Assembly: GCA_016858145.1 (NCBI GenBank) | Contig: JAEHOE010000005.1 | Span: forward strand, 620,001-684,000 | Length of the DNA stretch: 64,000 nt | Source: Edaphochlamys debaryana | Lineage: Eukaryota > Chlorophyta > Chlorophyceae > Chlamydomonadales | Reading direction: 5' to 3' | Part shown: in pieces, positions 41,501 to 51,849 of the stretch | Layout of the letters: each line of letters opens with the position of its first letter | Numbering within the stretch: position 1 is the stretch's first letter | Position numbers and translations under genes: made by a program | Notes under the pieces: generated by a model | Database searches by the model: none | Told to the model about the DNA's origin: nothing | Seen by the model: only the letters and a program-made list of their open reading frames with translations

Positions 41501-43475
41501 GCTCCGTGTGCCGACAAAGCCGGGGCGGATTGCGTGCAATGGGCCGCGAGTGGTAACTGCCAGAATGAGTACAAGGCCTACATGGTGATAAACTGTCAGC
41601 TCTCATGCAAGCTGTGCACAGTTTCCCCTCCAATCCGGCTCCAGCCCCCATCGCCACGCCCGCCTTCACCCCGCCTTCCGCCGCCCCGACCCCCTTCGCC
41701 CGGGCCGCCTAGACCGCCGCCCCGGCCGCCTTCGCCGCGCCCCCCACGCCCCCCACGCCCGCCCCTTCCACCATCCCCGCCTCGGCCTCCCCGGCCCCCG
41801 GTTCCGCCGCCCGCACCACGGCCCCGGCCGCCGCGGCCGCCGCTCCTGCTCCGGCCGCCTCCCCCGGGGCCCTGCGCAGAGACCAGCGAGTTCTGCCCCG
41901 GCTGGGCCATGACTGGCGAGTGCGAGAGGAGCGCAGCGTACATGCAGGTGAACTGCCAGAAGTCGTGCGGGCTGTGCGGCACGCCCAAGGTCACGTGCCA
42001 GGACGCCAACGCCAACTGTGCCAGCTGGGCCCCCCTGGGGTACTGCACGGACGCCACCAACTCTGCGTACATGACGCTCATGTGAGTGATGGTCGAATTC
42101 ACGGGTTGGGGCGAGACTGATGAGCTGTACAGGCCAGGAGAATGGAAGGCGAGAGAGAACGTCTGTTCCTGACGGTTGAGCCCCCCTTTGTGCCGCATCC
42201 GGGTCACGCATCCTTCCCACAGGTGCCGAGGAAGCTGCGGATTGTGCTTGGTTGGTGAGTGACGGGAGCAAGTGGGGGCAGCACTTCTGTTTGGTGATTT
42301 ACTGAGCGGTGGCGGAGCTGCCCAGCTTGGAAGCAGCGCACCCTAAGCCGTTGCGCTGCTCTCTTGGCAGTTAATCTCTGACGCCTCCGGCATGCCCTCT
42401 GCCGCCGTTCCCCTGCACCATCCAGCTCCCTCCCCGCCTCGGCCTCCTCGGCCGCCTTCGCCGCGCCGCCCGCCGTCACCGCAGCCGCCCAAACCGCCGC
42501 TGCCGCCACGGCGGCCGCCGCCGCCACGGCCCCCGACTCCGCCGCCTGCGCCTCAGCCCCGGCCGCCGCGGCCGCCCCAGCCGCCGCTGCCGCCCCGGCC
42601 GCTGCCGCCCCAGCCGCCGCTGCCGCCCCGGCCGCTGCCGCCCCGGCCCCCGCTGCCGCCCCGGCCGCTGCCGCCCCGGCCCCCGCTGCCGCCCCGGCCG
42701 CTGCCACCTCGGCCCCCGCTGCCGCCCCGGCCCCCGGCTCCGCCGCCTGCGCCTCAGCCCCGGCCGCCGCTGCCGCCCCAGCCGCCGCTGCCGCCCCGGC
42801 CGCTGCCGCCCCGGCCCCCGCTGCCGCCCCGGCCGCTGCCGCCCCGGCCCCCGCTGCTGCCCCGGCCGCTGCCGCCCCGGCCCCCGCTGCCGCCCCGGCC
42901 CCCGGCTCCTGCACCTGTGCCTCGGCCCCGCCCCCCTCCGCGGCCGCCGCTCCCGCCCCAGCCCCGGCCGCCGGGGCCCTGCGCAGAGACCAGCGAGTTC
43001 TGTCCTGGCTGGGCAATGATTGGAAACTGCGAGAACGAGTACGGACCTTGGATGCAGGCGAACTGCCAGAAGTCGTGCGGGCTGTGCGGCACGCCCAAGA
43101 TCACGTGCCAGGACGCCAACGCCAACTGTGCCAGCTGGGCCCCCCTGGGGTACTGCACGGACGCCACCAACTCTTTTTACATGACCCTGATGTGAGTGCC
43201 CCCGGTCAAGGGTTTGCTTGAGGTTGAGTGGCGGGGCAGCGGGGTGAGAGTGGGACGCGGGGCCCGGGCGAGCTTGGGTTGGGCTGGGCTTGGGTTTTAG
43301 GGCGGCTGGCCGGGTGAGTCATTGGCGGAGCCATGCAGTCCGGCAGTCGAGGGCCCCCGCAGGAAGTGAGCATACGTGCCCTCTTTTCTACCGGCTTGAC
43401 TTACTTGTCTTGCGCTCCCTTCGTGTTGCCTGCCGCAGGTGCCGGGGCAGCTGCGGGCTTTGCAGCAGCGGGTGA
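38511..43475 (+). CDS. Secreted M34-like zinc metallopeptidase with ShKT repeats and long Pro-rich stalks (copy 2)
   Basis: Fourteen exons (38511-38595, 38976-39187, 39417-39607, 39801-39899, 40150-40198, 40373-40460, 40558-40586, 40743-40865, 40966-41027, 41129-41174, 41288-42081, 42223-42254, 42426-43191, 43439-43475) give 870 residues. Exons 3-10 have exactly the same lengths as in copy 1 (191, 99, 49, 88, 29, 123, 62, 46 nt). A signal peptide is followed by a catalytic half with HEFGH at 207-211, Tyr244 and Glu251 (HFEYFAMA). The C-terminal half has six ShKT modules and two long hydroxyproline-type stalks of PPRPP units, carried on two large exons where copy 1 has several small ones. The two stalk+ShKT exons are near-identical over their ShKT part. 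Exon 13 uses the acceptor at 42425; the AG at 42370 would give an immediate stop. The protein ends CRGSCGLCSSG. Confidence 0.78.
40218..40263 (+). repeat. (GGGT)n microsatellite in intron 5 of metallopeptidase copy 2
   Basis: About eleven uninterrupted TGGG units lie in the intron directly after the HEFGH exon. The transcript strand is G-rich and could form a G-quadruplex. The matching intron of copy 1 lacks it. Confidence 0.9.
41869..42081 (+). repeat. ShKT-pair segment, first copy of an internal duplication
   Basis: This segment encodes ETSEFCPGWAM...NCQKSCGLCG and NANCASWAPLGYCTDATNS. It recurs at about 42972-43191 with only scattered differences, indicating recent duplication or gene conversion within the gene. 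Confidence 0.85.
42440..42910 (+). repeat. Coding minisatellite for the Pro-rich stalk
   Basis: Units of about 15 bases of the type CTGCCGCCCCGGCC[G/C] are repeated, giving runs of LPPRP and PPRPP. A larger block starting at PPAPQPRPP occurs twice, near 42535 and 42740. It lies wholly in exon 13, so copy-number change keeps the frame when units are multiples of three. Confidence 0.8.
42972..43191 (+). repeat. ShKT-pair segment, second copy of the internal duplication
   Basis: Near-identical to 41869-42081, including the phase-2 exon end (AT|GTGAGT) that splits the last ShKT module. The differences cluster around the first module (GECERSAAYMQV versus GNCENEYGPWMQA). Confidence 0.85.
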
Positions 43476-44728
43476 TCGAGTGAGTGAGAAGCACAGCCCG
43501 CTTGTCACCATGGGCATCTGACCTGTGAGCGTTACACCAGCAGTCCAGGTTGTTGTTGCTTGCCGCGGGCAGTGCCCCGTGACTCGTGAGCTTGACTGCG
43601 CTCTATGCTCAGCTTGTTCAACGACGATGGGATGCTTTGAGAGTTGCTTTAAATTTCGTGCACCAGCTGCCCTTCTTACCGCCGCCTCTGTCCTGTTGTG
43701 ATGCCCCCTCCGTCCTCCCTCGAAGGACGTTTCGTCGTCGCTCGTGGTGGCTGGCCCGGGGAGTCCACTCCGTCGTCCTCCTCCTAGTCCAAATAAGCGC
43801 CACCATGCCCACTGGGAACTTCCTCCAACGTTGCATGGGCTTGGGACCCCGCGCATTCTTGGGGGGCGTGAGCTCCTTGGGAGCCACAACTGGCACAGGC
43901 ATCACGGGGGCGGGGCGGGGACCCGTCGGAGCGAAGAAAGGAGTCTGGCCGAGGAGTTGAGGGAGAGATCAACGTACAGAGAGCATTCATGGAATGGAGA
44001 CACCAAGTAGCGTGTGTGGCGGGGCAATGTTGGTTGCGGGGTAATGTCTGCTGTGGTGAGAGGACTGTATACTGCGGTGAGGGTCCAAGTAGCGTGCGTG
44101 GCGAGCAAGAGGAGGCGCGGAAGAGGGCGTGCATACTGCTTAGCATGCTGGTCTGTCTGGCCCCAATAGGCGGGCGCCACGAGGCGGGTCGTCCTTGGTA
44201 TGACCAGGGTACTGTGGTGGGCATAGGTTACAGGAGCATAGCAAGCACCGATTGTGCATTGCAAGGGAGTATTGCCGTTGGTCGGTCTGCCCTCATGGTC
44301 CATTCTAGACAAGATCCTCACGTGGGGTGTCCATACTTGTACCAGACACGGGAGAAGGTGCAGGTTGCTGCACAGGCGTGTGCGTTACATGTTGGCTGGC
44401 CCCGTTTGCGTCAAAATGGGGCACACACACACACACGTCGCACACCCGTGGCGGGCCCGGAGGCAAAGCCCGCCTGCCGCTAAGTGAAGCTGCAATCGAC
44501 TATGGCAACAAGCCTTCATACCATATGGTACAATCCCACCATCCATACATGACGCTTTCCAAGTATACAGCCTCCCACAAGACCCAACTGGTCGATCACG
44601 GTCCTGCAACCAACCGCTGCAATCCTCCCTGACAAGAATGGCCCACCGGCAATTGCGCCTCTCAACGGCATGTATGTCCCGGTGTCTCCGTGTGCGTCCC
44701 GGGTGACACTCCCTCTCTCAATCGTGCT

Positions 44729-44774
44729 CACAAGCAGTCCCCGTTCCCAGACACAAGCAGTCCCCGTTCCCAGA
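44729..44774 (+). repeat. Perfect 23-bp tandem duplication
   Basis: The 23 bases at 44729-44751 are repeated head to tail at 44752-44774 without mismatch, in noncoding sequence. Confidence 0.85.
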
Positions 44775-45080
44775 AATAAGCTCTTGCCCGGTGGCTGATG
44801 CCACCTGCGCCGCAGGCCCGATCCGGTCATGTTGCGCCGTCTGCTATGCTATGCAGGATCCCTGCGCAGCGCAGCCCCCCTTGTCCACATCTGCCTAGTC
44901 CTCACAGCGTACTGTCCTTGCGGAGCTTGCTGCCGCACTGCAGCTTGCTTGCTGTCCTCACCGCTTGCTCCTACCGTGAGGCACCCACGTCCTCGCTAAG
45001 CTGGACACCGCCCTCAGCGGCCTGCCTCCACCACGGCACCTCACACAGCTTGCCGTCCTACCCCCTGCTGCGTTCACAGC

Positions 45081-45085
45081 TTACA
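45081..45085 (-). promoter_or_regulatory. TGTAA polyadenylation signal
   Basis: TGTAA on the minus strand, 86 nt after the stop of the aminotransferase gene, in the expected position for a green-algal poly(A) signal. Confidence 0.5.
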
Positions 45086-45170
45086 GTCCTCGTGCTGCGC
45101 CTTGCTCGCCTTGCTGCGCTCACATCTGGCTCCGACCACAGTTCCCTGCTCACGGTCCTCCCTGCCGCCC

Positions 45171-48100
45171 TCACAGCTTGCCGATGGCCAGGTCCATGAC
45201 GTCCACCAGGTAGTCCGCGTCGGCGCGGGAGAAGCACATGGGCGGCTTGATGCGGAACACGTTGCCGTGCAGCCCGCCCTTGCCCATGAGCACGCCCTCG
45301 TCCTGGGGGGTGGGGAGGTAGCGGGCGGGTGCAGAACGGAAGGTGTAAGGGTCGGGCGTGGACGAGGGTGGCAAGGCGTGGGCTGGACCGGGTCGTGGTG
45401 TGCTGTCCCTCCGTGCAGGCTCTGCCCATCCACGCGCCCATCGTCATCCCCAGCGCCCGCACCTTCATGGTCTCCATCACCGCCGCCAGCTCGGCCTTGG
45501 CGGGCTCCTGTGGGCGGAGCGGGGAGATGCAGACATCGAGGGACCGATGCAGCGACTGGCCTGCTCCCTCTCCACGCGTCCCCCTCTCCACTCCGCTTCA
45601 GCTTGCGCCTCCTCGCCTCCACCTTCCATGGCCTGCCACATACCCCGATCCCTGCCCTCCCAACACGCACCTTGGTCTTCCGGTCCTTGACCATCTCCAG
45701 CCCCAGCATCAGGCCCGCGCCCCGCACGTCGCCGATGATGTCGTGCTTGGCGGCCAGCGCCTTGAGCCGAGAGATGAGGTGGTCGCCCACCTGGCAAGGG
45801 GTGGGAGGCGGGGTTGGGGGCCGGCGGGCTGTTCACAATTGCTTTCCCACGCGAGCCCACTTCTTACCCACCCGTTCTCCCATGCACAGACATCACAAGC
45901 CCCCTACCCCACCCCCTCACCTCCTTGCAGTGCTCCTGGCGCTTCTCCTGGTCCACCACCCGCAGCACCGCCCGACCGCCCGCGGAGCACACTGGGTTGC
46001 CGCCGTAGCTGCGGGGAGGCGGGGCGGGGGCAAGCCCAGGACCAGGATGAGCGACGTGACTAATGGGATGCAGTGGCTTCCCTCCCCTACATTCCTAGCT
46101 CCCCCGTCCTTGCAATGCCTGGTCCGGACTAAAGCCACGGGCAGCTCTTCCGACATCCTCTCACCCCGCCCCGTCCCCTGCCCGAGACCCCTCGCCACGA
46201 CCCAACTCCCCCCGCCATTCCCCGTCCTCACGTGTTGAAGTGCAGCCGGGACGCCATGGACGCCGCGATCTCGGGCGTGGTCACCACGGCGGCCAGCGGC
46301 AGGCCGTTGCCGATGCCCTTGGCCATGGTCACGATGTCGGGCACCACGCCCTGGCGCTGAAAGCCCCAGTAGTGGCTGCCAGTGCGCCCAAAGCCCGTCT
46401 GCACCTCGTCGGCGATGCACACGCCGCCGGCGTCGCGGACCATCTGGGAGGGTGCGTGGCGCGGGGAGGTGGGTGGACCGGGCGGGGCCCGGATGCGACA
46501 AGGATCGAGCCAATGCTAGCCGGCCAGAGCGCAGCCCTCGTGTGCCTGGGCCCTGGACAGACGTGGACGCGACGCTCCCACGCCCAGCCTCCTGTCCCCT
46601 GTGCTGCTGCCCAGCTCGAGCCCCCGTAGCCCTGCCCTCCCGCGGCCAACTGGGCCAAGACCTCGCGGATCTGGCTGCCTGGGCCCCGACCGGCGTCTAC
46701 CAACAACCGCAGGCCCAGGGGCCAGGCCCAAGCGGGCCCCTTCCCACCTTGTACACGGCGGGCAGGTAGCCGCTGGCCAGGGGCACGGTGCCGCCCACGC
46801 CCTGGATGGTCTCCGCAATGAACGCAGCCACCTGGCGGGGGTACAGATTACACGGGGCGATGAGATGGGGCGCACGTGAAGGGCCTCGGCAGGCAGCAGC
46901 GGCTGCCGCGGTGGCACGACATGGGGCCGGCGCTACCCCGCTCCCACCTCCCACCGACTTGGGGAGGGGAGGCAAGATAGCGCCGCGCAGCACCCAGGCC
47001 CTGCGCGGCCGCCCCCACCTGTCCGGGCGTGGCGGCGGAGATGAGGTCTGCCACGTCAGCAGCGTACGCGGGGCCGTTGTCCCCGTGCGCCCCGTGGTAG
47101 GGGTCAGGGTTGAGGGCGTGGTGGTAGCCAAAGCCCTGGGGGGGACGGGTGTGTGGATGGGGGGGGGGGGCGGGGGACATGGGCTGTGGATGCGGGGCCC
47201 AGCAGCCGCCCTTGCTCCTGCGCCGCCATAACCCCTTGCCTTCCCGCCCTGCCGTGCACTGGTGCACTCATTCCGTCTCCCTCTCCCTCGGACACCCCAC
47301 CCCGGCCTGCCGTGCCCCCACCCTGCGCGGCCCTCGGCCCCACCTGCGGCATGGGCTGCTTCCACGTGTGGTGCCCGCACGTGCCCATGGTCCCGATGGA
47401 CATGCCGTGGTAGGCGTTACGCAGGCACAGCACGTCCCAGTTGCGCGTGTGCAGGCGCGCAAGCATGATGGCCATGTCGTTGGCCTCGCTGCCGCTGTTG
47501 ACGAAGTAGACCACCTGGCGGGTTGATCGGGCGCAAGGGGCGGGGGTAGTGGTGACAAGAGTGAGGGGGGAGTGTGTGGGTCGGTAGGGGGCAGGCAAGG
47601 GGGTAGTAGGTGTCGTGCCGGGTGCTGGATGCATCAGGGTAAGCGCACCTTGAGGTTGCCGGGCATGCGGTCCGCGAGCTCCTTGGCGTACTCGGCGACT
47701 TGGGGGTTTAGGTAGATGGTGGTGGTATGCTGCAGCAGCTCGTTCTGCGCGTGGATGGCCTTGTTGACCTCGGGATGGCAGTGCCCCACGCTGACCGTCA
47801 CGATGCCTGCAAAGGCCTACGTGACAACAGCGCACGAGGGTTAGGGGGACATGAGGCCTGCGAGGAGGGCGGCTGGCTCGCAACAGTTGTCGAGACCAGG
47901 GGAGGACGAGAAAGCCTCTTGGGGAGGGCGGGGAACTCGCAAGCCCGGTCAGCGGCATGCCACGCAGGATGCTCACGTCAAGGTATCGCCGGCCCCGCTC
48001 ATCGAACAGGTACTGCATCTTCCCCTCCACAATCATGACGGGCTTCTTGAAGTGCAGGAAGAGGGCTGCGGGGGCAGGGAGCGACTCGTCAACGTCGAGA

Positions 48101-48350
48101 TCGGGACTAGGGTTCTACGCACGATCAGCGATCACCTACAGGGGCTTAGATGCTGCTTGCGCATAGCCAGCACGTCCTCCTTGGAGGGTCCCTTGTAAGG
48201 CGCGGGCTTGTGGTCGAAGTCCGGCATTTTAGGGGTCGCGGAACTGGACGCAAATGCTGCTTGGAGACCTTGCGACACCTGAGCAAGCAACCCGCGACCA
48301 GCGGGAAGGCCCCCGCTGGTGCCGAGCGCTCTCGCCAGAATCCCAGCCAT
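45171..48350 (-). CDS. AGT2: Alanine-glyoxylate aminotransferase 2 type (class III aminotransferase)
   Basis: Eleven exons (48350-48140, 48065-47977, 47816-47649, 47514-47344, 47135-47019, 46831-46748, 46443-46232, 46008-45921, 45790-45671, 45507-45463, 45302-45171) give 478 residues, the usual size. It is a PLP enzyme that transfers an amino group from alanine to glyoxylate, giving pyruvate and glycine; animal AGXT2 also uses beta-aminoisobutyrate and dimethylarginines. Visible landmarks are [22 protein letters not shown] (cofactor phosphate), [21 protein letters not shown] with Asp292 for the pyridine nitrogen, and the Schiff-base Lys322 in TMAKGIGNG. The N-terminus ([14 protein letters not shown]...) is Arg-bearing and acid-free, fitting a mitochondrial transit peptide. 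The C-terminus, GKL, is not a canonical PTS1. All junctions are GT-AG with closing phases. A photorespiratory or glycolate-salvage role is inference. Confidence 0.92.
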
Positions 48351-48718
48351 AGCCTGTGTATGGCCTTAAAACGCCGCTTAGATTGTTTATGCGCGCTGTC
48401 GCGACTATGACCCAGGTGCGAGGATAAGACTCAGCTGCGGGGTGGAAGCTGACCGGCCAAAAGATGCGCGCCCGAGATGAGCTCCTCGGGCACGAACCCC
48501 ATCCGTTACCCATTCGCCCCCTTCCCCAACCTGCACCCGCTCGTGTCGACCCCCCGTGGCACCCCATTTCCCCTTCCCATCAAGGCGCAACGCCAGTGTT
48601 CCAGACTTCCGGCCCCCCCTTCAAGGGCCCTGACTGGCCTCGCCTTGCGTGGCCGCTGACATAGCTGTCGACGCCGACGACGGCGCCCACGTCAAGCGAA
48701 ATGGTCGCAGGATTGCCA

Positions 48719-49093
48719 ATACGTATCAGTCCCCGTATTGATACGGATACGGCCTCTGGCTGCCGTATCAATACGGCATGGGGCGCGGGGGTACCGGCCG
48801 GGCAGCCGGGGGCCGGCGGCGGGGGGCGGGGTGCTGGGGTGAGTTGGTCGGCACTGTCGACTCGGCAGCTCAGCCGTCCGTTCCGCCGTAGCCGATGCCC
48901 TACGCGTTCCCTGCGCTTCTACGTGAACGCGGAGCGCATTCGCTCGTGTACAAGGCGGCAGTATGGGCTGCCGTACGCTGCCGCATGAATACGGCTGGGC
49001 GCCGCCGTATTAGAGCCGTAATAAGCCGTATTAGCGAGGAGGGGGCCGTATTGCGTATTAATACGCGTATTTGCTCCGGGGGCTGCCGTATTG
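48719..49093. repeat. CCGTAT/ATACGG palindromic repeat cluster
   Basis: More than ten CCGTAT, ATACGG or CGTATTAATACG motifs occur in under 400 bases, in both orientations. They include palindromes such as GCCGTATCAATACGGC and CGTATTAATACGCGTAT. This AT-containing motif stands out against the GC-rich surroundings. It could be a dispersed repeat or MITE-like remnant, or a cluster of protein-binding sites. No transposase or clear terminal inverted repeat was seen. Confidence 0.65.
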
Positions 49094-49287
49094 TGCAACC
49101 CTGAAATGGTGACACAGGCGGCAGTTATGACCGCAGCTGTCGTTACAACCCCATGCCTGCGTCGCATACAGCAGGGCCCATGTGCCCGAAGGATCGGGCG
49201 GCCGTCTTCACAACCAAGTCAGTTGTTTCAGCTCCTGCTCCTCCCAGTGCAAGGGAGCATTCCTCCCATAGGCTTCTTCCTCTTCAC

Positions 49288-49379
49288 CGTCCATGCATTC
49301 TCCTTCTTCCTCTCCATCCCAAAAGTCCACCCGTCCATGCATTCTCCCTCTCTTCTTCCTCTCCATCCCAAAAGTCCAT
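49288..49379 (+). repeat. ~44-bp imperfect tandem repeat, two copies
   Basis: Two consecutive copies start CGTCCATGCATTCTCC and end CCATCCCAAAAGTCCA, at 49288 and 49332. They differ by a small CTCT insertion. Confidence 0.75.
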
Positions 49380-49902
49380 TCAGCAAAGCCGCCGTGGTCA
49401 GGCAGGCCCAACCGGGCCGCGAGTGTGTGTGCGGCCGCAGCCCGCCCTAGTCACAAAACGCCTCCCGGGCAATCTCTCCTGCCCGCAGGACAGGGGCTGC
49501 GCGCCCCTATCGTACACCTGCAAGCAACTGTCTTACAAGGCCCACTCTTACGAGGGCTCAATTATGCGCCAAATCAACAAGTGCACCAAGCAAAGAATAA
49601 AATGTCAGGCAGGCCACGAAACGCCTCTCGTCACAGGCCCGAGCCACGCTAGGGCCGGCCGCAATGATGCTCCCCTGCATTTGTACACTGCATAAGCCCC
49701 CCGTCGCGCGCCGCACCGCCCCGCGGCGCCACTGCTCACGAGAGAGGCACCGGGGGCGGGAGCCCGCCATTCGACTCCCGAAATGGTCATCAGGTTGAGC
49801 CCCCCCACAACGAGTGGCCGCTTCCCTGGCCCGAGCGCCTCACTCCTCCAGGTCAACCGTCAGCCCTGCCCAACAGGCCGGGCCGCTGTCGGCCGTCGGG
49901 CT

Positions 49903-51849
49903 TTACTCGAACTTGGGGGCAATCTCCACGGTCTTGGAGGGCTCGCCGAAGGGCACCTGCGGCGGTCAAGCGCAGCCGGCGGCATCAGAGGCTCTCCCCA
50001 CAGAATCCTGCACCAGCCCCCCACCCCGTAACCTATGTCCGCGACCAGCCTTGCTCCAGGCTTGTCGCTCCGCTTGTTTGACGGCTTGACGTGCTCGTAT
50101 GCCTGAGGAGGTCCCGCCCCGCCCTGCCGAGATACGCCTGCTGCCCCGTCCCTCCCAAACCCGTCTTGCAGAGCGAAGCGGCTTGACGCACAGAGCAGAG
50201 AGCGCAAGCGGCCGACCCACGTGTCACAGCGCCGCACGGAGTCCCCTCGCAGGGACCCGGCCCCCCGGCGTGCGCCCCCGCTCACCTCGAGAGAGCGGTC
50301 CTTGCCGGCCTCCCACACGTACTGGCCGTCCGGCTTCCTGCAGCAGCAAGCCAGCAAGTCAAACTCAAATACAGCTGACACGGCCCAAACGAGCTGCTGG
50401 GTGGGCCTAGTCAGGTCTGAGCACGCCAGCTACGACAACTCCATCCCGTCTGGTACGCTCATCTCTGGGCCCAGCACCCGGTGGCCTCTTGGCCGCACCT
50501 GATGACGGCCTTCCAGGTGACGGGGCCGGGGCGGACCTTGAGCTCCAGGGTCCACACATCGCCGGTGTTCCACTTCATGTAGGGGGCCACCTGGGGAGCA
50601 GCCGTACAAGGGGAGAGGCAGGAGAGTGGCATGGCGAAGGGACTACGTTGCCCACTGAAAAGGCAGGCAGTCGCGAGCCCACAGGCAGACTCTGCATGCA
50701 CTTCAAGGTACCAGCAGAGTACTGATTGCAAACGCTTGGAGGGGGGGCAGCGCCGCACCTCAGGAGTCATGCGGCCCAGCTCCGGGACGGTGCCGCAGAT
50801 CTTCCAGGCCTCGCCCAGAGCCAGGCGCTGCTTGATCACAAACTTGACCTGCACACGAGGTTGTGGAAAAGGAACCAGTCGGACCCAGAGACCCGTCAGG
50901 CCAGACACAAGCGCTGTGGCTTCGGGGTGAGCGCATGTGCGCCTCCAGGAGAAGACTTCCCCAGCTGAGCTTTGAGCCTCCAGCCGTATGGCATGCGCTT
51001 CGGCATGCATTGCCACTTGGTAGCTGCCTCTACCTGCCCATCAGCAGCAAGCGCCACGACTGGTAAGGGGCACGCACCCACCTTGCACCGGCTGGCCACC
51101 TCCTGCTCCTCCAGCTGGATCATGGCCTTGGCACGGGCCTCCAGCCGCTTGCACATGGACTCGACATCCAGAGACTCGACCTTCAGGGTGCAAACGCATA
51201 GGGTGACAGGGTCACGTTGGAACAGCTCGCAGCTGTCCGGCCAGAGCGGCGGCAAGAGCGGGTCCGCAGGGGGTGCCGGCTAGGGTTCGTGGGACAAGGG
51301 TTGCGCTTCTCAGCACGTCCAGCTTGCCAACTGCATCTTCGCAACTATGGAGGACTCTAAGGACGGGATTGCGGGGTGGGCCATCGACACGGGATAGCGC
51401 GCAACGGGGCCCCGCGCGAAAACGGACGGCGAAGAGCGACTGAGCGACCGAAGCACAGCTTCGCCGCGACCCCGAGCCTCACAAGGCGCATCAGCGTTCT
51501 CTGCCGTTAAAGTTTCCATCCCTCGCTCCCTTGGGGCCAAGCAGAAGGGGCGCCAGGCTCGATGGGCGCACAGGTCTTCTGGAAGGGCAGCGCTTTCTCC
51601 GGAACGCTTCTCACCTCATCATCGTAGGCCACCTGCGCGGTCCTGGTGATGGTCTGGGTCTCTGCGGAGCAGCGGGCGGTGCGTGCGTTGCAGGCCGATG
51701 TTGGAGAACTCCTACCGAAGCTTTCCAGCGCCTTTCCTGCCCGCGTCAGCTAGCTTACGAGTGGCGCGGGCGAGCACCACAGGACGAGGAGCGACGCGGC
51801 CAGCGCGCGCGCAGGAGACGCGGACGGCAGGAGCGCGCGTGGACAGCAT
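49903..51849 (-). CDS. Small plastid-targeted starch-binding (CBM20) protein
   Basis: Seven exons (51849-51759, 51661-51615, 51180-51082, 50848-50759, 50590-50499, 50337-50286, 49956-49903) give 174 residues. The first ~30 residues (MLSTRAPAVRVSCARAGRVA...) are Arg/Ala/Ser/Val-rich without acids, a typical green-algal chloroplast transit peptide. A short charged helix (VESMCKRLEARAKAMIQLEE) is followed by a CBM20-like domain from about residue 80: VKFVIKQRLALGEAWKICG, VPELG, YMKWNTGDVWTLELKV, WKAVIRKPDGQYVWEAGKD. Trp residues in the KWNTGDVW and YVWEAGKDR blocks correspond to starch-binding positions of the family. No catalytic domain is present, so a scaffold or regulatory role at starch granules or the pyrenoid sheath is inferred. 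Every junction closes in phase. The exon-3 acceptor is AAG rather than CAG. Confidence 0.8.

Larger units (their letters stand above)
43476..45170. other. Convergent intergenic region with short repeats
   Basis: This 1.7 kb stretch lies between the 3' ends of the metallopeptidase (copy 2) and aminotransferase genes. It contains a CAAGTAGCGTG[T/C]GTGGCG repeat near 44003 and 44089, an (AC)n run near 44423 and a perfect 23-bp tandem (annotated separately). No gene was recognised. Confidence 0.5.
48351..49902. other. Intergenic region with CCGTAT-type repeat cluster
   Basis: This 1.55 kb stretch lies between two minus-strand genes. It includes the aminotransferase promoter, the CCGTAT palindrome cluster and a 44-bp tandem, both annotated separately. 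A minus-strand TGTAA at 49537-49533 could end the CBM20 transcript. No coding sequence was recognised. Confidence 0.5.

Noticed and set aside
42371..42425. Acceptor AG at 42370 as the start of metallopeptidase copy-2 exon 13
   Set aside because: Joining there in phase 1 gives an immediate TGA; the AG at 42425 restores the frame directly into the Pro-rich stalk.
42204..43016. 270-codon Ala/Gly-rich minus-strand frame
   Set aside because: It is the reverse reading of the Pro-rich minisatellite; the plus strand has Cys-rich ShKT modules and matching splice sites.
45102..46238. 378-codon plus-strand frame
   Set aside because: Antisense to exons and introns of the aminotransferase, whose exons show conserved PLP-enzyme motifs.
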